Notes: generated by a model from the sequence alone, not told the origin. DNA of 64,000 bases from Seriola aureovittata (GCF_021018895.1 NC_079386.1:1240001-1304000), one strand, 5' to 3'. Numbered from the stretch's first letter, positions 1 to 13,149 are shown. A program made the numbers and translations.

Positions 1-280
1 TTACATAGACTTCCTGTCTTTAATAGAGAGGTAAAGTGATACCTGTAGTAAAAAACTATCTAAACTAACAGAGGAAATGAAGTGCTTTATGATTGGCTGT
101 TGGCCTGTACACAAAAGCAAACTGAGTTTATTTACTGAGAATCCCTCTGGAAACTACACTCACATTCACCAGGCTGCACATAAACACAGTAATTCAGGTT
201 TAATGGTTAATGTCCTGAGCTGATGAAGCCCCCCCCACCCCCACCCCCCCTTCCCTTCTCTCCTCTCCGTCCGCTTTTAC

Positions 281-378
281 CTTGACGCCTTCCTGATAAA
301 GTAGGAGTGGGTGAACTCCAAGTGGTCGTCCAGCCACGCTTCCATCCTCTCGCTTTCTGGGGAACAGCAGTCCTCCAT
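281..378 (-). CDS. pde5a: First coding exon of PDE5A-like cGMP-specific phosphodiesterase (partial gene)
   Basis: Read on the minus strand, the exon opens with ATG at 378 in a good context (GCGCCATGG) and runs 98 nt to a GTAAAA donor after base 281, giving 32 codons plus two bases of a split Arg codon. The peptide contains EAWLDDH followed by an F-T-x-S-Y-F-I-R-K segment. This matches the N-terminal stretch of vertebrate PDE5A (EAWLDDHxDFTFSYFVRK), which lies before the phosphorylation site and the two GAF domains. The last bases AG leave the Arg of the RKATRE-like sequence split across the intron, as expected. The GAF and catalytic exons would lie left of base 1. PDE5A hydrolyses cGMP in the cytosol and dampens NO/cGMP signalling. 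The peptide is shorter ahead of the motif than in mammals (11 residues, no poly-Gln). Teleosts can carry two pde5a copies, and I cannot tell which this is. Identification comes from this short motif alone. Confidence 0.8.
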
Positions 379-472
379 GGCGCGAAGGCGACAACAGAGT
401 CTCCCGCTGAGAGCTCCGGTTACCGGCTACATGTATACGCGGAGAATCCGGTACCGAATAACGTGTACGGAG

Positions 473-473
473 A

Positions 474-504
<31 letters not shown>

Positions 505-623
505 CAGCTCAGAGAGAGAGAGAGAGAGAGAGCAGCTCGCGGGCCGGTTGGTCGGTGCGCGCGGATCATAAAGCGGTGACTGTGCTCTTCCTACTTGGTG
601 AAGCGACTGTTGGAGGATTGTGA

Positions 624-655
<32 letters not shown>
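473..655. repeat. Clustered GA microsatellites
   Basis: Three GA-rich tracts (473-504, 511-531, 621-655) are separated by short unique sequence. They lie 95-280 bp upstream of the pde5a ATG. Confidence 0.9.
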
Positions 656-702
656 TTACCCCCTTTCTCATAGGCTTCTCATACGCCTATTATAAAAGAC
701 GC

Positions 703-720
703 CACAACAACAACAACAAC

Positions 721-757
<37 letters not shown>
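703..757. repeat. Compound (CAA)n(CA)n microsatellite
   Basis: A run of about six CAA units (703-721) passes directly into a CA tract (722-757). Confidence 0.9.
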
Positions 758-759
<2 letters not shown>

Positions 760-760
<1 letters not shown>

Positions 761-3700
761 CTAAATATAGGAAGGATATTAGCATAATGAAATATTATAG
801 GCTACTTTAGACACACTATTTAAAAAATATGGTTGGAAACAGCCCACTGATGATATAGGAAAATAATACAATGCATAAAGTATCCTAATGGTGAGTATAT
901 TGTGTATTATTATTATTTTGCATTCAGTTTGCTTTATTAACTAATCTAAATAGATTTGTGTTGCCAAATGATATAATGGAAAACAGTACATGAAAGTGGG
1001 AGAACTGCAAAACCAGAACAGTGATTTATACATTTTAGTTAAAGCTTCCATGCGTTGCAGATTATTACTGTATATGTGAAAAAAGTAATATAGAGCTTTT
1101 AGTGTCCCTGAGCCGATAAGTCTAAGTCTGACAGATGTGTTTTATTTCATTTTATTTAAAAGCGACCATGTGCGGCTTTCAACATAAATGTCAGCATTAC
1201 TCCTGGACCGGATTGTAGCTTCAAGTCATCAAGTGATGTCACCTGAGTCAGAAGAGACAAGTTTGAAAAGTTCACAAAAATAGGGCTGCAGGGTTAGAGA
1301 GGAGTGAGCTCACCCGAGCTCTGTGCACCCATTTAGTAATGAATAGTAATTTAGTATTTGACTTGGATAAGTTTGGAGAACTCACAAGGGACAGAATAAA
1401 GGATTAATGGTCAAAATCGAAGCAGCAGAGTGTTAGTATATTCTTACATTTAGTCTGGGTCGAGCTCTGGATCCTGATGCAGTTCAGTAGATTGTCTTTG
1501 TTTGATCCTCCCTGCTCGGCAAATAAAATAAATTCCACATCCCTAGTTTATCAGTAGTAGTAGTGTATTCTGTTAAAGAGGTTTATTGTCTAACGCACAG
1601 TAAAATAAACCCAATGGCATTATAAAAATACACTCGTGAGAAGCTGCATCCAATTTCATCTATTACTATAAGTAGACAGGTAAATGTACTGTAGTTTGCC
1701 AGGTGATCATCTATCTGTCTTATGTCTCTCCACCTCTTTCTGCCTTTGAAAATGACTCAATTCATTTTAAAACGTTCTCTGAAAACACTTTAAAGTCTCC
1801 TACATAAAATCTCCAGAAAATAACCAGTCTCAGGGGAAGTGCCCTGGGAAGGTCAGAGGGAGAACATTCTGACATTCTCCAAGCGAAGATTTCTTGTGGT
1901 CAAAGATTTACAGTCATTCTTAGAATAGTTCGTCTGGTCTTTCAGTAGAATATCGCATCAGAGGAACCTAAAGTAATCTTCTGTGGAGGTTCGACACACG
2001 GCTGCTGTAGAGAAGAATGGGCTATAGAATTTGACGAAAAAACTACCACAACCTGAACCTAACGGGTCCTGACGGTATTAAACCTTTTTGTATTACAGGA
2101 AATTAAAGTCATGACCGAGTTACACCAAAGTCTCTATGTAAATACTGAAGGATGTAATGCAAACAAAATATATAGCAATGTGGCGGACATCCCTGGTCTG
2201 GCATCAGTCACAAGCTATTAAGGAGTTCATAGTAAGGACATGTAGAGTTTATGGCCTGCAGTGGCCTCACTCTTCCTGCCTTCCCACCATCAAACTATCA
2301 CATGATTGGAGACGGTGGAAGACGATTGTCCACTGATTTCTCTTGGCTTTTACACAATGATGCATCATTTTCTCCAGGGAATAATATAAACACTGATTTT
2401 TTTTTTTTTTTAATTCTGTTTAGATATGCTGATACATAGACAATGCTGAGTGATAGCAGCTGCAGCAATGACTTTCCGCAAAAAGGATGCAGATGGTTCC
2501 TCACACTCCAATTAATAGCAGACACAAACAAGGCAAATGTAATCTGTGACAAATCCTGTATCAAAGACTTTTTTTTTACACAGGAAAGTATCTGGAGAAA
2601 CATTGAAGACTTTTTAGTCATCAAAACATTTCAGAAATTCTAAATGTTTCTAAGTATATTCTGAATACAAATGATCATCTGAAACTATTAGCTTTCAACA
2701 GCTGACACTGGTTGACATTTACAGATGAAATACATAGAGGAAATTGAAGGAATTCCTCTGCGAGGGCAAATTCTTCACAACTCAAATCATTCATTTATTC
2801 ATCTTATTTGACCTCAGCCTGTATACTGTGATTAAACTGCTAATTCTAAATGCACAATTCACAATAAACCTGCGAACCACATAGCTGGAGGAGCCCAGGC
2901 GTTTATTGATGAAGTCTAATGGCTTTCAGCCTCCGTGTCTGCACTTGCTCTGCAGGTCTCCAGTGTCCGTCCAGCTGGACACTGGGCCCCCGCCAGTGGT
3001 ATTACCTTACCAGCAGATGGTGGCTGGTCATCCCAGGGGGGGGGTACCCCACCAGCAGCATCCCAACCCCCCGCCGAGCCTTCCATCACTCCCACAGCAC
3101 AGAGAGCCAGTCAGATACAACACCGCCTCTAGTCAGTCTGATGGTGAGACTGAGGAGGAGGGGGGGACACGTAAACAGAGTACTGTCTCCCTGTGACGCT
3201 TCCTTGTGCATTGTCTCTTCATTTCAGCTTTATGTACTGTACCTTTTTTTGCATTGTCCTGTGTTTGTTGCTCAGGAGCTGACTGCACCGTACATTCCTC
3301 AGAGAAAAGACTGAAGACCTTTTTTTAATATTCTATTCTGCTTTTCCTGTATGTGTGCTTTCCACCCCCTAAATATTTTCATGGAAAAAAATGTATGATG
3401 AAAAAGTATGCACATACCAGCACAACCAGGAAGATGCTTCTACAATTCTAGTAGGTTTAGCTGAAACCAGCCAAAACTTCCCAAAAAATGACCAAATAAT
3501 ATAACAAGACTAAGACTCTGTAAGGCATCAACATCAGCTCTCAATAAGAACGTTAACGTGATGTGAGCATCATCTTAGTTTAGTGCGGCATGCTAATATT
3601 TGAAGTAGCACTAAATAAAGTACAGCTACAAGTACAACATACATCTTCTGGGAACCACGAATGTATACCAGTGACTCAGTACCAGATGCAGAGCCGGTAC

Positions 3701-6700
3701 AGCTTACATACAGAGTATTATGATTAACAAATTGCCTTCCAATGGAAATACTATGCAACCAACTTGGAACTTCACATGGATCGATAGGTTGATCGCGATT
3801 GATGGGTTGGTTATGATCTAACAGATATGAAGATAATTCGGGGAAAAGTAAATATTGACCTGTTGGTGGCACTAGAGGAAAAGTCAAGGGACCGTCAAAG
3901 TCAGTAGGCTTCATCCTCTGGCAGTGTTTCTGCTATATGCAAAATGACTGCTGCCACAACTCTGCAGGGGGCTTTTAATTTGAAACGACAGATGCAAGAA
4001 GTGAAGACGTGTCATGACACCCAGCCGAGGTGAGAGGGAGAGAGAGAAAGAAAAGAAAAAGAACAAGAAGTGAGTAGATTAGGTAGATTTAACTAGCTAA
4101 CATTAGGTTAAATAGATGTTTATTACCTACTGATGCTCACTCTGCGGCGTCGAACTCAGAGACTTCTGTGATGGAGTATTCAGACCCTAAAATGCAGATT
4201 TTTGGAAACTATGTTGGACCAGTTTTACTTTGAAAACTCTGGCGTTGTGTTTTATTTTGAAAACTCTGGGGCTGCATTGTAGTCTGGATGAAACGTAAAC
4301 ACCCACGGTCTCTCCTGATTGGCTCTCACCAGCCTGGACTACCAGTGGTGAATACAACATGATAATGAATTACAGTGTTACTGACCTCGTTGTCTTTGCT
4401 AGCAGCTGTTGTTCACTTACATTCTCTGTTTTAATGCTACAACTGTCCTTGTATTTACTGTAGCTAACCAACTGCAGAGTAGACAGTCTACTTCCTGTTT
4501 ACACTGACTTGCACATGTGCAGTGTACATGAATGTTCATGTGATTTGTGTTTTCAGGTGTGTTAGTCTGGACGGGCATCGTTTCTCTAAAATGGTCCACG
4601 GAAATGGTTTTCGTTTTAAAATGAAAATGTATCAGTGTGGACGTAGCCTTAGCTACTTCACTGACTCGACCCCTCCCGGCTTTAGAATGTGAAACAAAAA
4701 ATATCTTAGTAGTGTCTCAGTAGACCTATAAAAGTGGTGCAGAAGTAGAATTGCAACAGACATTGTAGCTGCCGTCAATTGTGCTTCACAACACACTCAC
4801 TCCCCTCTTCTCCTCTGTCCATCCACTGTGGTCAGATCAGACCTGACATAATTGAAAGGCTTTTTCTGACAGACTGACTGATGAGAGTGTTAGCATGCTT
4901 TTGCTGTGTGATGCTGAAGGAAAACTTCAGTCCAGGCTGAATAGCAGAATTCACCAGTTGTAACTGCCCGTTTTCTTTATCTGACACCACATATCAGCAG
5001 GACAACTCATCACTGCAGCAAACATGAGACTATTAGGTTAGTTTTAGGTTTAGGCACAAAACAACATGGTCAGGTTCATGGAAAGAATGTGGTTTAGGTT
5101 AAAATAACTTGGTTTATGGAATGATCAAGGTCATGGTTAAAAGAAACAGAAACTGTCTCCAAGTCCAACGCTGTGCTGCCTCTGATCCAGCACAGTCATA
5201 TTTTCTAAGGCCACAAGGTCATTTTTGGGCATTTGCTGTTTTGGAGGACAGTCTCACTTTGACACAAGAATTCATGTCACTGTGAGGGAATGGAAAAGCA
5301 ACGAAAGCAATGCCAGTACAGCTTTCCTTTTTCATCTAGTTTCACCACGAAAAAAAAAAAGAAAAAAAAAAGTGCAACAGCTAACAAACTCAGCTTCCAG
5401 CAAATGGAATGGACTGCACTAATATAGAGCTTTCCTAGTGTTAACCTGACTCAAAGTGCTTTTACACTATAGGTCACATTCACACAGTCATACAGCACTT
5501 GATCTATACATAGAACTTCTCTAACACACAAGACACACACACACACACACACAATGGAGGAGCCTTCCAGTTAGTGGACAACCCGCTTTACCTCCTGAAC
5601 AACAGCTGCCCACTATCTCACAAGGACCAGAAAATTCAATTGTGGTCATGTGTGAAAAAACTCACCGATGACTTATAGTCTGTACAGAGTCTACAGACAT
5701 TAAAACGTGTAATGTGTTTTGACTGTTTCAATAGAGGTAATGTTACTTCAGCCTAAGGGCTGTGTGGCAGTTGGTTCCTTTGTCTGGTCATTTCTTTGGT
5801 CCAGAGTATATAAAGTATATACTGTATGTGGCTGAATTGCTGTGGATATTCCTGATCTATGAAGGATGACTTTTTAACCCTGTGACCTTTCATCGGCTCC
5901 GACACTGAGTCAAAATTACCCTTGGACCAACACTTTGGTGCATGACAATGCATCTTAAAAAGTAAATGCTATAGATATTCAAGGTCCTCGCAGGAAACAC
6001 CCTAATGTTTTGGTGACCTTTCTTTTTGTCTAGTGACACCCCTTGTGCACAAGAAATAACAAAAACTCACTGTCTGATAAACTTGCCGAATTCATGTTCC
6101 CCAGATGAACTTACATTGTATACAGAGAATAAGCCTCCCTCTCATGCAGTTCTCAGGCTGAAATCTCTGTACACAAAATACACCTGGGGACAGAGTGCCT
6201 TCAAAATGTGCAAAGTGCATTAATGGCCCCATTCTTAAGACATACAACTGTAGTAATACCATGGGAGCCAGACAACGAGCAGGCGAGGCTGATGATGACT
6301 GAAGCTGTCACTCCCTCATCAAACAACACCAGTGCAACTTCTATTGAATGACACAAGCATGGAGGTCACTGTGGTAAAGCAGTCTCTCAGAACTGTTCTC
6401 AGATAATCAACCAGCACTCAAAAACCATGTCGGCTGCAAAAGACACAAAAGATACTATATACAATAAAAAAAAACACAACTACCATATTTACATGTCCAC
6501 AGTCCATCTGCTACTACCAACATGAAACAGACAGTTCTGTACAGTGGATGGTTTAATGGACCTGGAAGCATTCATTCACCACTATTACCACCTACAAAAC
6601 AACAAGGACCCGGATCCAGGCAAAAATATACCCACAAATGACGGCTTACAAACCAGAGAAATTGAGGTTGTTTCAACTGGCCAGCATAAACAACAAACTG

Positions 6701-7640
6701 GATGCTCTGGTATCACTACACAAGGAAGTAAAAGACATAATGCAACAGCCTGGAATTTGCCCATAACCAAATCGTAACACTGCAGAAATCAAACCAGGAA
6801 TTAGAAACAACTAAATTAACAAATACATGTTGTCACTAAAGAAATGATTCTGGATATACAAACACATTCTATGCGCAATAGGCATTCCTGAAAAATCACC
6901 CGACAACCCAGACAACATTCACAATCTGGAATACTTTAATGAAAAACCTGTTTTCTTCTTTGATCTGTGGCCCCATACAGACAGGAAAATCTGAGTGAAT
7001 TCTACTTTTGTTCTCATCGTTATTTTTGAATTTTTGTTGTTATTGAACAGTTGAATTGTGGAGAATCTATCTGAACTAACGATGTGTAGCGTTTTAATAT
7101 GACTAAAGTTTCAACATTTCTATCTTTGTGTTGCTAGTTGCTTTGCACGAGCTTTAAACTGGTCACCAGTGACCAGGTGGGTTTAAGAGGTGCCGCCCCC
7201 TCAGTTGTATTCTTTTGCTCCTCTGTTAAAGCTTTGTGTAGAAAAACTGCAAAAATAACAAAATTATTGGTCCCAAATCACAACCAAGAGGGAAGATTTG
7301 TCATCATTAACACATCTTTAAGTTTTTGTTGTGGACATTTTATGCTTTTCTTTGTCAGTGGCAGTTAAGACGGACAGGAAGTGCAGGGAGAGAGTGGGGG
7401 AATAGGAGGGACTTGCAGTAAATGGTCTGGCCAGCTGGGAGTCATATGAGTCAAGTGGTATTTGTCCTAACCACTCGCCCTCTGCCCCAACGATGATGAC
7501 CCATTCTTTTTCCATAACCTTTTTTCCTTCCTGTGTGACTCAACAAATATAGCTGGAGACTGTCATTAATCTCACGATTGAACACACAAGTTCCCTGGTA
7601 GCTCAAGAAACAGGCACTGAAATAATCAAACAGTACATGA
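760..7640. other. Intergenic, mostly unique AT-rich sequence
   Basis: I see no convincing exon or RNA gene here. Small items are a short CA tract at 5533-5553, A/T homopolymers (for example 2398-2411 and 5349-5371), a pyrimidine/purine-rich patch near 4030-4065, and partial interspersed-repeat sequence at about 3640-3920. A GC-rich open stretch at 2949-3196 is discussed as a candidate only. Confidence 0.5.
3640..3920 (+). repeat. Partial copies of a fish interspersed repeat ('GGATTCATCCTCTGGGAACC' type)
   Basis: Segments reading TCTGGGAACCACGAATGT (about 3646) and TCAGTAGGCTTCATCCTCTG (about 3900) match the core of a repeat that also occurs at 13150-13275 and 59978-60335. I know this family from teleost genomes but cannot name its class. 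Confidence 0.5.
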
Positions 7641-7689
7641 ATGATTGTGTTAACACGTGCTGATATTCATCACCTGCACACTGTCTCCT

Positions 7690-8170
7690 GTTTCCTGGCT
7701 CTGCCAGCGAGCGGCGGCATGCAAACACAAGAGATTGCTGATCTTCTGGGTCAGCATGTTTATCACGCTGGACGTAGTCCTAGATCGTGGTCCACAGTGT
7801 ATCTCCAAAGTCTGGAAGGCATTTTGTCGAGCTCCGGGGGCTTTGGTTTCCATCCGCAGACTAACAGCCAGGGAGAAAGAGCTAACCAGGATCTGGAAGC
7901 TGCATTACAGTGTGTCACAGCCAAAACTCATGGAGATCCCATTTGGCGTGCATAGAGTACGTCAATAACTGCCTGACCAGCACAGCTTCAGGTTTGTCAC
8001 CGTTTGAGTCCTCGTTGAGTAACCTGCCACCTTTGTTTCCCTCTCAGGAAGGGGAGATTGCTGTCCCTTCGGTTCAGATGGATCTCTGCCATTGTTGCAA
8101 AGACTCTTTCTGCTCTGGTCTGTTCAGCTGAGGCTAACAAGCGCATGGCAGCCTGCCATCAGATACCAGC
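7690..8170 (+). pseudogene. Decayed Ty3/gypsy retrotransposon integrase fragment
   Basis: Translation in shifting frames gives the hallmark run of a gypsy integrase core. A D-x-V-x-DRGPQ stretch (about 7775-7800) is followed by S-K-V-W-K-A-F-C, then in another frame FHPQTNSQGERANQDLE (about 7850-7900), then E-Y-V-N-N-x-L-T-S-T-A-S-G and S-P-F-E-S-S, then P-P-L-F-P. These correspond to the DRGPQF, GYHPQTNGQ and SPFE blocks of chromovirus-like elements. At least two frameshifts separate the blocks, so the copy is dead. It is followed at once by a SINE-like sequence. The pyrimidine-rich stretch at 8500-8880 may be residual LTR or 3' sequence, but I could not define LTR boundaries. Confidence 0.8.
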
Positions 8171-8175
8171 ACCCA

Positions 8176-8350
8176 CTTGGATATAGCTGTGGCTCAGGAG
8201 GTAGAGCAGGTCATCCACTAATCAGAAGGTCAGTGATGTGATTCCTGGCTCATTCAGTCCCCTTGGGCAAGATACTGAACCCAAAATTGTCCCTGGTGTG
8301 TGACTGGGTTGATGCGGCTTCCATTGTAAAGCGCTTTGAGTAATTGAAGT
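8176..8350 (+). repeat. tRNA-derived SINE-like element
   Basis: The sequence begins with a Pol III A-box-like segment (TGGCTCAGGAGGTAGAGC) and is followed about 35 bp later by a B-box-like segment (GTGATTCCTGGCTC). Then come CCTTGGGCAAGATACTGAACCC and GTAAAGCGCTTTGAGT, the typical body and tail of a widespread fish repeat. It abuts the gypsy integrase remnant, which suggests insertion into it. Confidence 0.7.
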
Positions 8351-8959
8351 CCATTAACTACAGGTCAAAGAGTTTCTTCATAAATATTCCCCTTTAGACT
8401 GAGTCCAAAACACATTTACTATGATGTATTGGACTGTTTGTGGTTCACCCCTAGCCGTCAAACTGAAACTGCCTCATACTACAAGAATCCATCCCACCTT
8501 CCATGTCTGTCAGTTAAAACCAATATCTTCCAGACCTCTTTGCCCCCCTCCCTCCTGTGTGTACCTGTCTGGGGCATACAGTTCATCCTCCTACTGATTC
8601 ACCTGCACACCTGTTGCTCATTTAACTATCAACTCACCAGAATCCTGCAGTAGTTAAAACTCTGGTCCTTAATTCTGAAAGTGGTACAGACGCTACGGCC
8701 CACTCACCTCGTCTCACTAGTATTATTCTCTACTGTAATTGTCTGATGGTGGCTAATACCCTGCCTGCTTCAGTGCTGTGCTCTGTCAGTTGTGTTTTCT
8801 GAAGACCTACCCTGCTGCTCCTGCTCATTTTACAGGGGTTTCCTTTCATTTTTCACCATCTGTTGTGTAAATATTTGACTTAAATCCGCAGAATGTGAAA
8901 TGTACCAAAGAAACCTCAGTCACATTCACATGAATGAGGAAAGTGTTCTGAGAGTTTGG

Positions 8960-9230
8960 ACACCACTGTATAGTGCACACATCAGGATACATGCATTCAC
9001 ACGTGCACACACATACACACACAGCAGGTGTTCAAATCACAATATACTGCACCAAATGCAGCAAACACATCACACACACATCCATGCATTATGTAAAGCG
9101 ATGATGTGCCTAAGGTTGTGTATCAGATGCCAACAGGCATGCACACACATATGAATCAGGAGCACACATTCGCTCTCTCTCTCACTCTCACTCTCTCACA
9201 CACACACATACACACACAGGGGGGGGGGGG
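8960..9230. repeat. CA-rich and CT-rich low-complexity region with G10 run
   Basis: Dispersed CACACA blocks from about 8975 to 9200 include a CTCT stretch at 9173-9197 and CACACACA at 9198-9219. They end in a run of G from 9220 to 9230. Confidence 0.8.
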
Positions 9231-10900
9231 CAGAAATAGGGGGGGTATGTCTGCTCAGTCTTCACTGTGTCAGTGGACTTTGCCCTCAGGTCTTTCTGTC
9301 TGGAGCCGCTCAGTAAACAAGTCTGAAACATAAAGGAGGGAAGGAAATAAAAACCTGAGCGGGCTATCAGCCATACTTGAACATGACTCAGCTCACACAG
9401 TTCACACACTGTGACTCATGACTCATCTCACGGTCACAGTGTTGTCAAAGGAATCCCTGACAAAATTTTTACACTCACGCTGATAAAAATCAGATGAAAT
9501 CCAAACCAAAGTCTACAGACGTCTTCAAGTTTTACCCAAACAGCTAAAACTGTGACGACTCCGGAGCACAGTGCAACATCAGTTGGCCCCTACTAGAGAA
9601 ATATTCAGTCAAGGAGATAAAAGCCTTCTTCTCAGCATCACCCTGGATCCTGAAAACAGGGCTGTTTGTGAGCAGACACATGTTTAATGGCTTCCCTTCA
9701 TCCAGCAAATGTTTGAGAAAGCACAGACGTGTGTCTGCGCAGTGTCGGCCCAGAGACGGGACAACGGGGATAAATCTCACAAGAGGAGAGGAGAGCGACG
9801 CAGAGCTGTTCCCTTCCACCTCAAATACAAGTGAGTTTTTCTGAAACCGCTGCCATGCCTCTGATAACACACGTAAAGAGACAGTGGTTGAAAAGAAAAT
9901 GACATCATGTTTCCTTCAGCCTTCATTCTGTGTGAAAGATCCACTTTACTGTTTGTACCAAACTGCTGACTTAACTTCTCTACAGTGCAGTTTATTCTTA
10001 TTCGAGCACAGATGTGGAGTCAGAGCTGATGCTGAAAGTCCTGAACAAAAATATTATTTCCTGAGCGGCAGGAGGAAGACAAGAGAAAATAAATCTGTTT
10101 GTATAGAGATAATTCATTTTACCACTGTGACTCCACTTTGACAGTTTTATAGTTATAGCAAAGAGCATAAATAGATGGATTTCATAACGACCCTCATGTT
10201 ACTCAAATGCTCCAGCTGCTTTATGTGTGCAAATAAGTATATAAAAATGACTTTATAGTGGAGTGAATGTTAACTATTAAAATGAGGAAATCAGGTGAAT
10301 TTTGTCTTCACTGTTGGACTGATTTACCTGATGTCCTACTCGGCCTTTAGCCCAGTGGGGGCTGGAGTTATCTGACACTGCATCGGACTGGGCGTAACAA
10401 TAACTGGACTCAGCCTGTAAAAACCTCACTAGCTGCTCTACATATAATTGTATGTATGTTCAAATACATTATTTACACATATTCCATGTATATTGGCTAG
10501 ACAGGTGAAAGTTTGCTGGACCAGACGCAGAGTGAACAACATCTCAGCTGTGAACTGTCAGTCAGCTGAGTGAGCGATGCCGTCACTGATTGCCTCTCCA
10601 CCCCCCACACCCTCCTGGCTGAAACATCTTTCATCCATTTACACGGCCTCTTGGCTTCTCGATGAGCGTCATGCAGATGAGCTCAGACTCTGAAGTTGAT
10701 TTGATGAGAAGAGATTTAACACTGTAAGATCGACATGCGTCTCAGCAGTAGAACGGAGATGGCGACGGGGATGGAGAGGTCAGAATGTCAGCTGAGAAGT
10801 GAGAAGTGACGGAGCTGACACTGCTCAGCTGTTGCTCGTCTCGTATTCAAATTCATTTCAAACTTTCAGACATCAACGAGAAAAGTAAAAGCACGTGAGG
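9230..10900. other. Intergenic, nothing recognised
   Basis: No exon, RNA gene or assignable repeat was seen. Open frames here, such as one on the minus strand at 9544-9870, have no recognisable domain and no splice context. Confidence 0.4.
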
Positions 10901-10904
10901 AAAA

Positions 10905-11065
10905 ACCCCACAGCCTGGTAAGAGAGAGTTCTTCCTCTTCCGCTCATTGTGAACTGTTGGTTTCTCTCTATAATATTCTCAGGTCTTGACCTTTCCCTGT
11001 AAAGTGCCCTGAAATAATGTATGTTATGATTTGGCGCTATACAAATAAAATAGAATTGCATTGGA
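10905..11065 (-). repeat. Fish interspersed repeat with 'TTTGGCGCTATACAAATAAA' terminus
   Basis: This segment contains GAACTGTTGGTTTCTCT, GGTCTTGACCT, GTAAAGTGCCCTGAAATAAT and TTTGGCGCTATACAAATAAA. The same blocks appear reverse-complemented at 53738-53998 (for example GTACAGCGCCGATTCACAAC, CAAGGCACTTTCCAAATAGA and CAGAGACCCAACAATTCACA), so the two are copies of one family in opposite orientation. Confidence 0.75.
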
Positions 11066-13010
11066 ATGGTTTCAGGCACTTTGTCAATGTCCTCTCTGGA
11101 AATCACACAAGAAAATAAAAATAAAAAAGCCCAATAAATTCAGTTTTCCAGCCGGCCAAAAAAAAATGTTTCCATCACCTTGAAAATTTGAAATGGTGAT
11201 GTAGCACTTTATATTATTATGAATTCAGATGAAAGGGTGAATGTGTTCACCTCGCTGGAACCGTGGCGAGGTCTGCGTCGCTGAGTTAGCTGGATTTGAC
11301 ATTTTAGCCTTTTAATGCTAAACTGAAAGAGCTGATACGTTCGTTTTGGATTCCAGGGTTCTGATCATATCATACAGTCCGCATCACAAATAATACACAT
11401 CTGAGTTTATACCATAAATATGTGGAGCAACAAAACCCTCCTTTCTAACACTTGTCTCCCAGAGGACTTTGGCTTTTTGCTTCACGCCCGGCAGTGCTTT
11501 CAGTTCCCCGTTCATCCATCTTGCATGAACGATGCTTGTCCCGATCGCAATTACCATCCAGATTTATGGCCGTTTCCATAGTCATAATGGTTCCCATAAC
11601 TCAGGAAAGATGGTCCTACAGTGGATGTAGTCATTTGCATCTATCCGTTTTCATAGTAATGTGTATAGATTTGTAGACTTGTATTTTGCCGGTGACCTCA
11701 TTCTCAACTTTTGCATTTTGTCAGCTGATCGTCCAGAGGAGCTGTCACACGGCTGCTGCCCTCAGATACTTGTTTGTTTCCTGAGGATAATGTAGCAGCA
11801 CAGAGAAAAAGAGGGAGGGAACCAAGTCCGTGATTTATTATGGCAGCTGTGGTTATTAGAGTGAATATTTACTGGAGATGTACCACTGAGAAATGTCACT
11901 GTGTTGCTGTTGCTGCTGTCCTTTAAAATATATTTACACACACAATAAGAGACTTTTGCCCAAAATAAAACTAAAAGTCATTCAGAATTGTAAAAGTAAA
12001 TTGTCAGGTGAAGTAAAAGTGATAATCTGGAAAACCTTTGGTGCGATAACAGGATCTAAAGATCTGATGCTATCGGATCTTTTATCAGACCTTTTATTTC
12101 TTTGTTCTTTTTATTAGCAAAGAGGAATGCAGAAAACATTAAGGTAGCAGTCTTCTCTTCTTCAGCTCGCACCTCCATCAGTTTCACCAGTTCAAATGAC
12201 AAGAATCAACAAGTAAAACGAAGCATTTTGGCTTCATTTTGTCTGTGAGTCTCAGTAACAGCTGTTTCAGCGTGGTTCCCTGCACAGGTCTGCGGCTGCG
12301 CTCATTAGCAGGTTTAAAATGAACACGAGTTAATTAAACAGGTCTACAGAACTGCTAATGGCTCTGTGAGGCTGTAGACTAGACTGTTCTTTGAGGTAAC
12401 TGCTAACATTAGCATGCTAACATGATCACAGTATTGGCGCTAATGTGATGATGCTAATTAAGCAATATCACACGAGAGGGAGTCATGTCCTGAATATCAG
12501 CACAATAAGAAGACGAATCACAGCCGTGCTGATCTTCAGATCATCCCCCCCCCACCCACTCACCCCCCCCCCCCCGTGATGTCGCTTTATACAACAGTTC
12601 TACAAGCGCCATATTAATAATAAGCAACAATAAATTATGATTTGTTTGTTTATTTCATCATTTATTTGGCTACACCAACACAAACAGTTCTGCAACTGGA
12701 CTGTTGCTAAGCAACACATGTTTTCCTGACCTGACTATATCACATGAGCGCACCTGTGTGCGCTGAAGTATCCAGGCTTCTCCCCTTCATCCCCTCCTGA
12801 CCGCCACACATCAGTTCATTCAAATGTTACTTGTGGAAATATTTTCATCTTTGCAAAGTTTGTTACAAACTAAGAGCGATAACGACCGTTAATGTAGCGC
12901 TAATTAACAGTTAACAGAACACCTGTAAAGTGGAGTGATGCATGTAGTTAAAAGTCCCAGTGCTGTCGTAACATAACATTTGCTAATGAATACAAAGTAC
13001 AGCTGAGGCT
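11065..13010. other. Intergenic, nothing recognised apart from C-rich runs
   Basis: No coding or RNA feature was recognised. C-rich homopolymers occur at 12546-12575. Confidence 0.4.
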
Positions 13011-13149
13011 GATGTGAATGCCATGAAAAGTCAGAGGATCACCAGAGTTCTTACATTTCATCCTGAGGCGGCGATAAATGTGCGAAAACCACACGTCACA
13101 GTCCGGCCAAGCCAGTTTACCAAAGAACAAAAATGTCAACCTCAGGGTG

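Larger units (their letters stand above)
379..760 (-). promoter_or_regulatory. pde5a upstream region / putative 5' UTR and promoter, rich in GA and CA repeats
   Basis: Immediately upstream of the pde5a start codon is a CpG-containing stretch (about 380-470, and again 535-570), as expected for a promoter or first-exon region. It is broken by GA tracts at 473-504, 511-531 and 621-655. A CAA run merges into a CA tract at 722-757. If transcription starts beyond these, the pde5a leader would carry long (CU)n tracts. No TATA box is evident; the transcription start is not determined. Confidence 0.4.

Noticed and set aside
9544..9870. 108-codon minus-strand open frame
   Set aside because: No domain, no splice sites, no similarity that I recognise.
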